6,910 nucleotides of DNA from positions 1 to 6,910 of the forward strand of contig CAMTBF010000196.1 in assembly GCA_947068385.1 (NCBI GenBank), given 5' to 3'. The position numbers and the translations under genes were made by a program. The notes below the pieces were generated by a model, which had not been told where the DNA came from, did not search any database, and saw only the letters and a list, made by a program, of their open reading frames with translations. This document shows, one piece after another, positions 1-5,789 of the stretch (positions within the stretch are counted from its first letter, which is position 1; each line of letters starts with the position of its first letter). The stretch comes from an uncultured Lachnospiraceae bacterium (GTDB lineage: Bacteria; Bacillota; Clostridia; Lachnospirales; Lachnospiraceae).

Positions 1-345
1 TGGCAGAAGGACACCCATGAGGCCAGCGTCAGCGCCCATTTCATCATCGGCTACGAGGGGGAGATCATCCAGTGCGTGCCCTTAGACGAAATCGCCTACG
101 CCGTCATGACCCGCAACTACGACTCCGTCTCCATCGAGTGCTGCTACCTGGCGGAGGACGGGGCCTTCACCCAGGAGACATACGATTCCCTGATCTCCCT
201 GCTGGCCTGGCTGACGGACATCTACGGCCTGGACGCCGAGGACATCCTGCGCCATTACGACTGCGGCGGGAAGAAATGCCCTCTCTATTACACGGAGCAT
301 GAGGATGCATGGGAACAATTGAAAAAGGACGTGGACAAGCTGTAG
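1..345 (+). CDS. N-acetylmuramoyl-L-alanine amidase (Amidase_2/PGRP fold), C-terminal part
   Basis: This is the last 114 residues of a protein whose start lies before the window; the frame is open from base 1 and ends at TAG 343-345. Amidase_2 enzymes cut the bond between N-acetylmuramic acid and L-alanine in peptidoglycan, using a zinc ion. What is visible fits that fold: SAHFIIGYEGEIIQCVPLDE (residues 11-30) is the typical central strand region, SVSIECCY follows, and RHYDCGGKKCP near residues 87-97 carries a His and a Cys eight residues apart, the usual second and third zinc ligands. The first zinc-ligand His would be upstream and cannot be checked. The protein ends soon after the domain (EHEDAWEQLKKDVDKL), so any export signal or wall-binding domain would be on the missing N-terminal side. 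The role could be wall turnover, spore or prophage lysis; the window does not decide. The promoter for rpe overlaps its last codons. Confidence 0.88.
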   Translation, partial: WQKDTHEASVSAHFIIGYEGEIIQCVPLDEIAYAVMTRNYDSVSIECCYLAEDGAFTQETYDSLISLLAWLTDIYGLDAEDILRHYDCGGKKCPLYYTEHEDAWEQLKKDVDKL

Positions 346-360
346 GATCTCTGTTAAAAT
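332..360 (+). promoter_or_regulatory. Sigma-A-type promoter for rpe
   Basis: TGGACA (332-337, five of six matches to TTGACA) is followed after exactly 17 nt by TAAAAT (355-360, five of six matches to TATAAT). A TG dinucleotide at 352-353 makes it an extended -10 element. The -35 box lies inside the last codons of the amidase gene and the -10 box just after its stop. Transcription would begin near base 367, giving an rpe 5'UTR of about 96 nt. It implies that rpe can be transcribed independently of the amidase gene. Predicted by inspection only. Confidence 0.6.
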
Positions 361-375
361 AGACCTTGCGAAACG

Positions 376-398
376 AGCGGGGCGCAGGCCGCCCCGCT
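376..398 (+). other. GC-rich hairpin in the rpe 5'UTR
   Basis: AGCGGGGC (376-383) and GCCCCGCT (391-398) form a perfect 8-bp inverted repeat around a 7-nt loop. No run of T follows, so it is not a normal intrinsic terminator for the amidase gene. If the promoter at 332-360 is real, the hairpin starts about 10 nt from the 5' end of the rpe message, where it could protect the RNA. That role is an inference. Confidence 0.5.
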
Positions 399-462
399 GA
401 AGGACAAGGCGTTCCGCCAGAGCGCGGGGGCTTCGTCAGAGCAGGAGTCGAGGAGAGATTAG

Positions 463-1113
463 ATGAATATATTGTCACCGTCTATTTTGGCAGCGGATTT
501 CAGCAGGCTTGGGGAGCAGATCAGGGAGGCGGAGCATGCGGGAGCCCGGTATCTGCATATAGATGTCATGGATGGAGTCTTCGTGCCGGACATATCCTTC
601 GGGATGCCGGTGATACTGTCCATCCGGAAGTGCTCCGACATCTTTTTTGACGTGCATCTGATGATCGACAGGCCGGAGCGGTATATCAAGGAATTCGCCG
701 ACTGCGGGGCCAACCTCATCAATTTCCACATAGAGGCCACCCGGGACGTGGTGGGCACCATACAGAAGATACGGTTCCTGGGCAAGAAGGTGGGCATCAC
801 CATCAGCCCCGAGACCCCGGCGGAGGCGGTGGAGCCTTATCTGAAGCTGGTGGACATGGTGCTGGTGATGACCGTGAAGCCCGGCTTCGGCGGCCAGAAG
901 CTGATGCCGGAGTGCCTGGACAAGGTACGGCAGGTGCGGGCCATGGTGACCGGGCTGGGCCTGAGGACGGACATCGAGGTGGACGGAGGCATCAGGGCGG
1001 ACAACGTGGAGCTGGCTTTGGAGGCCGGGGCCAATGTGATCGTGTCCGGCTCGGCGGTGTTCGGCGGCAACATTTCGGATAATGTGAGGCGGTTCCTGGA
1101 GAAGATGAAATGA
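463..1113 (+). CDS. rpe: Ribulose-phosphate 3-epimerase
   Basis: This cytoplasmic TIM-barrel enzyme interconverts D-ribulose 5-phosphate and D-xylulose 5-phosphate in the pentose phosphate pathway. At 216 aa it has the usual family length. The diagnostic motifs are in order: SPSILAAD (5-12), HIDVMDG (32-38), FDVHLMI (62-68), MTVKPGFGGQ (136-145), EVDGGI (172-177) and the phosphate-binding NVIVSGSAVF (191-200). The expected metal ligands His32, Asp34, His65 and Asp174 are present, with Asp34 and Asp174 as the catalytic pair. AGGAG at 451-455 lies 7 nt before the ATG and supports this start. The paralogous allulose-6-phosphate and hexulose-phosphate enzymes are less likely given the full Rpe motif set. 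In many Firmicutes rpe sits near prkC/rsgA; here it has an amidase gene upstream and an unknown gene downstream, with its own likely promoter. Confidence 0.95.
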   Translation: MNILSPSILAADFSRLGEQIREAEHAGARYLHIDVMDGVFVPDISFGMPVILSIRKCSDIFFDVHLMIDRPERYIKEFADCGANLINFHIEATRDVVGTIQKIRFLGKKVGITISPETPAEAVEPYLKLVDMVLVMTVKPGFGGQKLMPECLDKVRQVRAMVTGLGLRTDIEVDGGIRADNVELALEAGANVIVSGSAVFGGNISDNVRRFLEKMK

Positions 1114-1312
1114 CATAGGCATGGCGCAGAGCCGGACAGGGCGCAGCCGATAGGGCCGGGAGCAGGCGTTTGAGGAAACCAGGAGCGAAGAGGGCCAAAG
1201 GAGCGGCGGAACCAGGGGATAGGATGCATGGGCCGCGGGCATGGGACCGTAACCGGAAAAGTGGATTGGCGGAGCGGATCCATGGAAGCGGAGACAGGAA
1301 GGCGGGCGAAGG

Positions 1313-2071
1313 ATGCAGTTTCACGGAATCGAAGGCGGAGAACACAGCGCGGAGATGCACCATGTGACAAAGTGCATGCATGACCATTCTCATTTCAAGA
1401 CCGAGGCGGACGTGTCAAAGGCCGCTTCCGCGGCGAAGAGCCAGAGCATGCAGGCCACAGAGCAGCAGGGCCAGGGGCAGTTCTCCCTGTCCGCATGGCT
1501 GGACAGCCATCTCTCCAGGGGAAAGAGCCTGCTGAAAGGCTTCTGGAGCGGGGGCGGCACGGCAGTGCCCGGGGAGGCCGGAAGCCAGACAGGCCAGGAG
1601 CAGGTGCTGGCGCAGATAAGCGAAAGCGCCGAGGCCGGGAGGGCGGCAGCAGCCAGCGCCGGGCCGGGCACTCCGGCAGCGGCCAGCCCCCAGGCGGACC
1701 TGTCCCAGGCAGTGCATGTGTCCCGGGCAGCCCAGGCAGCCGTCCCCGGGGCGCAGTCCCGGGCCCAGGAGGCCTCCCAGGCCGGGGCGGGCCAGGAGAG
1801 CGGCGCCCAGGAGGGGATGTGGCGCAGGATACGGGTGCGGTTCAAGGACATCGCGGGACAGCTCACGGGCCACCTGCGGGGGAACACCTCCAGATTCCAG
1901 GCGAAGAAATCCTTCCAGCCAAAGCAGGCCGTCACCAGAGAGGAGCCGCAGAAGACCGTAAAGCCCGGTCGGGACGCGGTGGAAATCGCGAATTACCATG
2001 TGGAGGAGAGCTACCTGCTGGATTCCTACGACAGAAAGGGCGGCTACAGCAAAATTTCCACAAAAAAATGA
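1313..2071 (+). CDS. Uncharacterised protein with low-complexity Ala/Gln/Gly middle and conserved-looking C-terminal tail
   Basis: I do not recognise a named family for this 252-aa protein. The ATG at 1313 is the first usual start codon after an in-frame stop at 1250-1252, and AGGAAGG (1296-1302) lies 10 nt upstream. Residues 1-28 are His-rich (His at 4, 11, 16, 17, 24, 26, 28). Residues 61-80 (AWLDSHLSRGKSLLKGFWSG) look amphipathic. Residues about 81-168 are an Ala/Gly/Gln/Ser/Pro-rich stretch, likely disordered. A basic amphipathic segment follows (MWRRIRVRFKDIAGQLTGHL, 169-188), then a polar region ending in ESYLLDSYDRKGGYSKISTKK (232-252), which reads like a conserved tail. There is no signal peptide or clear membrane segment. 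It may be a peripheral membrane or scaffold protein, but that is a guess. The gene lies between rpe and the metG leader with no clear promoter of its own. The reading frame is long and has a ribosome binding site, so it is probably real. Confidence 0.72.
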   Translation: MQFHGIEGGEHSAEMHHVTKCMHDHSHFKTEADVSKAASAAKSQSMQATEQQGQGQFSLSAWLDSHLSRGKSLLKGFWSGGGTAVPGEAGSQTGQEQVLAQISESAEAGRAAAASAGPGTPAAASPQADLSQAVHVSRAAQAAVPGAQSRAQEASQAGAGQESGAQEGMWRRIRVRFKDIAGQLTGHLRGNTSRFQAKKSFQPKQAVTREEPQKTVKPGRDAVEIANYHVEESYLLDSYDRKGGYSKISTKK

Positions 2072-2079
2072 TGGGGTTA

Positions 2080-2109
2080 TTGACAGTGATCAAGGTTTTG
2101 TGTTACCGT
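2080..2109 (+). promoter_or_regulatory. Possible promoter for the metG leader
   Basis: A perfect TTGACA (2080-2085) lies just after the stop of the unknown gene. The best-spaced -10 is weak: TACCGT at 2104-2109, 18 nt away, with TG at 2101-2102 forming an extended -10. A better-looking TATATT at 2112-2117 is 26 nt from TTGACA, too far for a normal promoter. Transcription would start near base 2116, about 158 nt before metG. The local sequence is much more AT-rich than its surroundings, which supports a promoter somewhere here even if the exact -10 is uncertain. Confidence 0.4.
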
Positions 2110-2140
2110 TATATATTAGGAAGAAAACGAGGTGACGAAA

Positions 2141-2167
2141 TCCTGCTCCCCGCGAAAAGGGAGAGGA
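2141..2167 (+). ncRNA. Hairpin in the metG leader (candidate structured element)
   Basis: TCCT-G-CTCCC (2141-2150) pairs with GGGAG-AGGA (2159-2167) to give a 9-bp stem with one bulged G and the loop CGCGAAAA (2151-2158). It sits between the possible promoter and the intrinsic terminator, so the transcript would be about 110 nt with two hairpins. I could not match it to a T-box (no GGTGG-type antiterminator core) or to a known SAM riboswitch consensus. It could be an attenuation leader for metG, a small RNA, or chance pairing in G+C-rich sequence. Confidence 0.3.
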
Positions 2168-2189
2168 AAATGTTGGCAAGGGCATACGG

Positions 2190-2226
2190 GCCCGTCTTCT
2201 GGTGCATGCTGGGGACGGGCTTTTTT
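2190..2226 (+). terminator. Intrinsic terminator just upstream of metG
   Basis: GCCCGTCTTC (2190-2199) pairs with GGGGACGGGC (2211-2220) over 10 bp, with two T-G wobbles near the loop, around an 11-nt loop. Six T residues follow at 2221-2226. This is a textbook Rho-independent terminator. It lies 119 nt after the unknown gene and 47 nt before metG. It either ends the upstream transcript or acts as the off-state of an attenuator for metG. No promoter is visible between it and metG, which favours the second reading. Confidence 0.82.
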
Positions 2227-2273
2227 GAATCTGCAGGCCCGCCCACCGGAGAATCAGCGAGAGGAGAACGGAA

Positions 2274-4289
2274 ATGGAATGTAAGGAAAAGTACTATCTT
2301 ACCACAGCCATCGCCTATACTTCAGGCAAACCGCATATAGGCAACAACTACGAGATCGTGCTGGCGGACAGCATCGCCCGCTTCAAGAGGAAGGAAGGCT
2401 ACGATGTCTTCTTCCAGACCGGCACGGACGAGCACGGACAGAAGATAGAGCTGAAGGCCCAGGAGGCCGGGGTCACCCCCAAGGAGTTCGTGGACAGGGT
2501 GGCGGGCGTCATCCGGGGCATGTGCGATATGCTGAACATCTCCTATGACAAATTCATCCGCACCACGGACGACTACCATGAGGCCCAGGTGCAGAAGATC
2601 TTCAAGCGCATGTACGCCCAGGGAGACATCTACAAGGGGGCCTACGAGGGCATGTACTGTACCCCCTGCGAGTCCTTCTGGACGGAATCCCAGCTGGTGG
2701 ACGGCAAGTGCCCCGACTGCGGCAGGGAGGTGAAGCCTGCCAGGGAGGAGGCCTACTTCTTCCGTATGAGCAAATACGCCGACAGGCTGATAAAGCATAT
2801 CAACGAGCATCCGGAGTTCATCCAGCCTGTGTCCCGCAAGAACGAGATGATGAACAATTTCCTCCTGCCTGGGCTCCAGGACCTCTGCGTGTCCAGGACT
2901 TCCTTCAAATGGGGGATTCCCGTGGACTTCGACCCGGGGCATGTGGTGTACGTCTGGCTGGACGCCCTGAGCAACTATATCACCGGCATCGGCTATGACG
3001 CGGAGGGGAACAGCACAGAGCAGTACAGGAGATTCTGGCCCGCAGACCTCCATTTAATAGGAAAGGACATCATCCGCTTCCACACCATCTACTGGCCCAT
3101 CTTCCTGATGGCGCTGGGGGAGCCCCTGCCGAAGCAGATTTTCGGCCATCCATGGCTCCTGATGAACAGCGGCAAGATGAGCAAGTCCAAAGGGAACGTG
3201 CTCTACGCCGACGACCTGGTGGACTTCTTCGGCGTGGATGCGGTGCGCTACTATGTGCTGCACGAGATGCCCTTTGAGAATGACGGCAACGCCACCTGGG
3301 AGCTGATCGCGGAGCGCACCAATTCCGACCTGGCCAATACCCTGGGGAACCTGGTGAACCGCACCATCTCCATGAGCAACAAATACTTCGGCGGCGTGGT
3401 GGCGGATAAGGGGGCCGTGGACCAGGCCCTGGATGAGGACCTGAAGGCAGTGGTCACGGGAACCTGCGCCAGAGTGAAGGAGAAGATGGCGCAGCTAAGG
3501 GTGGCGGATTCCCTGACGGAAATCTTCGGCATCTTCAAGCGCTGCAACAAATATATCGACGAGACGGAGCCCTGGATCCTGGCAAAGGACGAGGCCAAAG
3601 CGGACAGGCTCTCCACGGTGCTCTACAACCTGGTGGAGGGCATCTGCATCGGGGCCTCCCTGTTGGAGCCCTTCATGCCCCAGACAGCGGAGAAGATTGC
3701 CACCCAATTGAATACAAAGTTACGGGAATTCGACGACCTGGAGACCTTCGGGCTGTATGAGAGCGGCACTAAGGTCACGGACAAGCCGGAGATCCTCTTC
3801 GCCAGGCTCGACATGAAGGAAGTGGAGAAGAAGGACGAGGAGATGGCGGCAGCCATGGCGGCCGCGGCCCAGGAGGCGGAGGGAAGCCAGGACGGGAAGG
3901 CCGCGGAAGGAGCCGGGGCCCAGGGCCGGGAGGAGGCCCAGCCCATTGACATTGAGCCAAAGGCGGAGATCACCTACGATGACTTCGCGAAGCTCCAGTT
4001 CCAGGTAGGCGAGATCCTCTCCTGCGAGGCGGTGCCCAAGTCCAAGAAGCTCCTCTGCAGCCAGGTAAAGGTCGGCAGCCAGGTGAAGCAGATCGTATCC
4101 GGCATCAAGGCGCACTACTCCCCCGAGGAGATGGTGGGCAAGAAGGTGATGGTGCTGGTGAACCTAAAGCCCGCCAAGCTGGCCGGGGTGCTGTCCGAAG
4201 GGATGCTCCTATGCGCGGAGGACGCAGAGGGGAGGCTTGCTCTGGTGGCGCCTGAAAAGGAGATGCCCGCGGGAGCGGAGATCTGTTGA
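2274..4289 (+). CDS. metG: Methionine--tRNA ligase with C-terminal tRNA-binding domain
   Basis: This enzyme charges tRNA-Met, including the initiator, with methionine in the cytoplasm. It is 671 aa, close to the long Firmicutes form. Class I signatures are clear: HIGN at 21-24 within AYTSGKPHIGN, TGTDEHGQK (49-57), and KMSKS at 301-305. A zinc-knuckle region carries Cys129, Cys132, Cys146 and Cys149 (CTPC and CPDC). The anticodon-binding helical domain covers about residues 325-515. A Trbp111/EMAP-like OB domain covers about 565-671 (YDDFAKLQFQVGEI to SEGMLLCAED) and normally dimerises and helps hold tRNA. Residues about 520-563 are an Ala/Glu/Gly-rich linker, probably flexible. AGGAG at 2262-2266 lies 7 nt before the ATG. 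It heads a run of closely spaced genes, and an intrinsic terminator 47 nt upstream suggests control by readthrough. Confidence 0.97.
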   Translation: MECKEKYYLTTAIAYTSGKPHIGNNYEIVLADSIARFKRKEGYDVFFQTGTDEHGQKIELKAQEAGVTPKEFVDRVAGVIRGMCDMLNISYDKFIRTTDDYHEAQVQKIFKRMYAQGDIYKGAYEGMYCTPCESFWTESQLVDGKCPDCGREVKPAREEAYFFRMSKYADRLIKHINEHPEFIQPVSRKNEMMNNFLLPGLQDLCVSRTSFKWGIPVDFDPGHVVYVWLDALSNYITGIGYDAEGNSTEQYRRFWPADLHLIGKDIIRFHTIYWPIFLMALGEPLPKQIFGHPWLLMNSGKMSKSKGNVLYADDLVDFFGVDAVRYYVLHEMPFENDGNATWELIAERTNSDLANTLGNLVNRTISMSNKYFGGVVADKGAVDQALDEDLKAVVTGTCARVKEKMAQLRVADSLTEIFGIFKRCNKYIDETEPWILAKDEAKADRLSTVLYNLVEGICIGASLLEPFMPQTAEKIATQLNTKLREFDDLETFGLYESGTKVTDKPEILFARLDMKEVEKKDEEMAAAMAAAAQEAEGSQDGKAAEGAGAQGREEAQPIDIEPKAEITYDDFAKLQFQVGEILSCEAVPKSKKLLCSQVKVGSQVKQIVSGIKAHYSPEEMVGKKVMVLVNLKPAKLAGVLSEGMLLCAEDAEGRLALVAPEKEMPAGAEIC

Positions 4290-4312
4290 TGTCCCTTGTG
4301 TGGAGGAGGCAG

Positions 4313-4317
4313 AGGAG
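4313..4317 (+). promoter_or_regulatory. Ribosome binding site that fixes the hydrolase start
   Basis: AGGAG lies 5 nt before ATG 4323. An in-frame TTG at 4296 would add nine residues (LCGGGRGDG), but this purine-rich ribosome-binding stretch would then be inside the coding sequence and the extra residues do not resemble a protein start. ATG 4323 is therefore preferred. Confidence 0.7.
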
Positions 4318-4322
4318 ACGGA

Positions 4323-5261
4323 ATGGTCAAAGAAGAATTCTATTTTGATTCCAGGGACGGGAAGAGCAGGATCCACGCCGTCCGCTACCGGCCGGAGGAT
4401 GCAGGGCAGATCCGCTGCGTCCTCCAGGTGGTGCACGGCATGGCGGAGTACGTGGAGCGCTATGAGGAATTCGCGGCGTACCTGGTGGAGCGGGGCTTCG
4501 TGGTCACGGGGGACGACCATCTGGGCCATGGGAAATCCGTGGGCGAGGGAGGGAAGCAGGGGTATTTCTGCGAGCGCGACCCCGCCACCGTCCTGGTGCG
4601 GGACGTGCACCGGTTAAAGAAGCTGACGGAGGAGCTGTACCCGGGGGTGCCCTATGTGCTCATGGGCCACAGCATGGGCTCCTTCATCGCCCGCAATTAC
4701 CTGTGCCGCTACGGCACGGGGATATCCGGCGCGGTCATCATGGGCACGGGGATGCAGCCGAAGGCCGTGCTGGACATGGCCAGGCTGGTGGCGGGCGTGC
4801 AGAAGCTCTTCTGCGACTCCAGGCATGTGAGCAGGCTCCTGGACAGGCTGGCCTTCGGCGGCTATGGCAGGGGGATAGCGGACAGGCGCACGGCCTTCGA
4901 CTGGCTGAGCCGGGATCCGGAGCGGGTAGACCGCTATATCGCCGACCCGATGTGCGGATTTACGTTCACGGTGAACGGCTTCGGCGCGCTTTTCGCGCTG
5001 GTGGGCAGGCTCTACAGCCCGGAGAACCTGGACGCGGTTCCCAAGGACCTTCCGGTGTTCATGGTGTCGGGGGATGCCGACCCGGTGGGCGACTACGGAA
5101 AAGGCGTCAGAAGGGCGTATGATTCCCTGGTGGCGGCAGGGCTGCAGGATATCCGGTTGAAGCTGTACCCGGGCGGGCGGCATGAGCTGCTGAACGAGAC
5201 CAACCGGAGCCAGGTGATGGAGGACATCTGCCGCTGGGTGGAGGAGAATGTCCTTGGATGA
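4323..5261 (+). CDS. Alpha/beta hydrolase, monoacylglycerol lipase-like (Hydrolase_4 / serine aminopeptidase S33 group)
   Basis: The 312-aa product has the Hydrolase_4 layout. HGMAEYVERYEEFAAYLVERG (38-58) carries the oxyanion-hole HG and the helix after it, and DDHLGHGKS (64-72) is typical of monoacylglycerol lipases and lysophospholipases. GHSMGS (115-120) is the nucleophile elbow with Ser117. SGDADPVG (249-256) supplies the acid, probably Asp253, and GGRHELLNE (284-292) supplies His287. Residues about 140-235 form the cap. The triad is complete, so an active esterase or lipase is likely; the substrate (monoacylglycerol, lysophospholipid or other ester) cannot be read from sequence. There is no signal peptide, so it is probably cytoplasmic. 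It begins 33 nt after metG with no terminator between, so it is probably co-transcribed with it. Confidence 0.9.
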   Translation: MVKEEFYFDSRDGKSRIHAVRYRPEDAGQIRCVLQVVHGMAEYVERYEEFAAYLVERGFVVTGDDHLGHGKSVGEGGKQGYFCERDPATVLVRDVHRLKKLTEELYPGVPYVLMGHSMGSFIARNYLCRYGTGISGAVIMGTGMQPKAVLDMARLVAGVQKLFCDSRHVSRLLDRLAFGGYGRGIADRRTAFDWLSRDPERVDRYIADPMCGFTFTVNGFGALFALVGRLYSPENLDAVPKDLPVFMVSGDADPVGDYGKGVRRAYDSLVAAGLQDIRLKLYPGGRHELLNETNRSQVMEDICRWVEENVLG

Positions 5262-5285
5262 ACAAAAGCGGAAACGGCGGGGACG

Positions 5286-5771
5286 ATGGATATTAGAAGC
5301 CTGAGGAGGCCCTATGAGGTCAGATGGGCCAGGAAAGCGGAGTGGATGCCTGCCATGGAGATGGTCTGGCGCACCTTCCTGCTGCATGAGGGAAAGGAAT
5401 ACCCGGAGGAGTGCGTGCGGCATTTTTTCGACTTCATCACAGGGGACGAGCTGCATGAGGCCTTCCTGCGGGGGGAGTATCGGTTGATGGTGGCCCTGGA
5501 CGGGGACAGGATCGTGGGCGCGGGGTCCGTCAGGGACGGGAACCACCTTTCCCTGCTGTTCGTGGACGACGCCCTCCACCACAGGGGCATCGGGAGCTCC
5601 ATCCTCAGAAAGCTGTGCGATTATCTGAAAAATGACGCGGGGGAACGGTACATGTCGTTGGAGGCGGCTTCCACAGCCGTGAATTTCTACAGAAAACAGG
5701 GGTTCCGCACCGTACAGCCGGAGATGGAGATCTCAGGCATACGGCTGACGCCCATGGAAAAAGTCTTTTGA
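5286..5771 (+). CDS. GNAT-family N-acetyltransferase
   Basis: The 161-aa protein has the single-domain length of GNAT enzymes, which move an acetyl group from acetyl-CoA to an amine. Motif A is visible as LSLLFVDDALHHRGIGSSILRKL (88-110), where RGIGSS (100-105) is the pyrophosphate-binding loop of the R/QxxGxG/A type. MVALDGDRIVGAGSVRDGNHL (68-88) supplies the preceding strands, and AVNFYRKQGF (131-140) is the usual motif B region. The substrate is unknown. The start at ATG 5286 has only a weak GGCGGGG-like ribosome site, so translation may depend on coupling to the hydrolase gene, which ends 24 nt upstream. A strong AGGAGG at 5303-5308 precedes an out-of-frame ATG and is not used here. YesL follows after 18 nt. 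Confidence 0.9.
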   Translation: MDIRSLRRPYEVRWARKAEWMPAMEMVWRTFLLHEGKEYPEECVRHFFDFITGDELHEAFLRGEYRLMVALDGDRIVGAGSVRDGNHLSLLFVDDALHHRGIGSSILRKLCDYLKNDAGERYMSLEAASTAVNFYRKQGFRTVQPEMEISGIRLTPMEKVF

Positions 5772-5789
5772 GACAGGAGGAAAATCTTT

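Noticed and set aside
475..1242. 255-aa minus-strand open frame opposite rpe
   Set aside because: Rpe has every family motif on the plus strand; the antisense product is His/Leu/Gln/Pro-rich with no domain.
1224..1367. Arg/Lys-rich frame of about 47 codons in the spacer before the unknown gene
   Set aside because: It overlaps the start of the unknown gene, has composition expected of purine-rich DNA and shows no recognisable features.
2110..2226. Known riboswitch classes (T-box, SAM-I, THF, c-di-GMP, fluoride) in the metG leader
   Set aside because: None of their core consensus sequences could be found by eye, so the leader is reported only as an unassigned structured element.
2170..2340. 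56-codon plus-strand frame from ATG 2170 through the terminator into metG (MLARAYGPVFWCMLGTGFF...)
   Set aside because: It has a GGGAGAGGA stretch upstream, but that stretch is sequestered in the leader hairpin, the terminator lies inside the frame, and the end overlaps metG out of frame. A leader peptide cannot be excluded, but chance is more likely.
4289..4348. 19-codon Arg-rich frame starting at an ATG that overlaps the metG stop
   Set aside because: The stop-start overlap resembles translational coupling, but the product is tiny, Arg-rich and overlaps the hydrolase start, which has its own ribosome binding site.
5303..5418. AGGAGG followed by ATG at 5314 inside the GNAT gene
   Set aside because: The ATG is out of frame with the GNAT protein, whose N-terminal strands and motif A lie in the 5286 frame; the alternative product is a short Arg/Ser/Cys-rich peptide.
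4614..5582. 322-aa minus-strand open frame across the hydrolase and GNAT genes
   Set aside because: It is antisense to two well-supported genes with complete motifs, and its Pro/His/Arg/Gln-rich composition is typical of a shadow frame.
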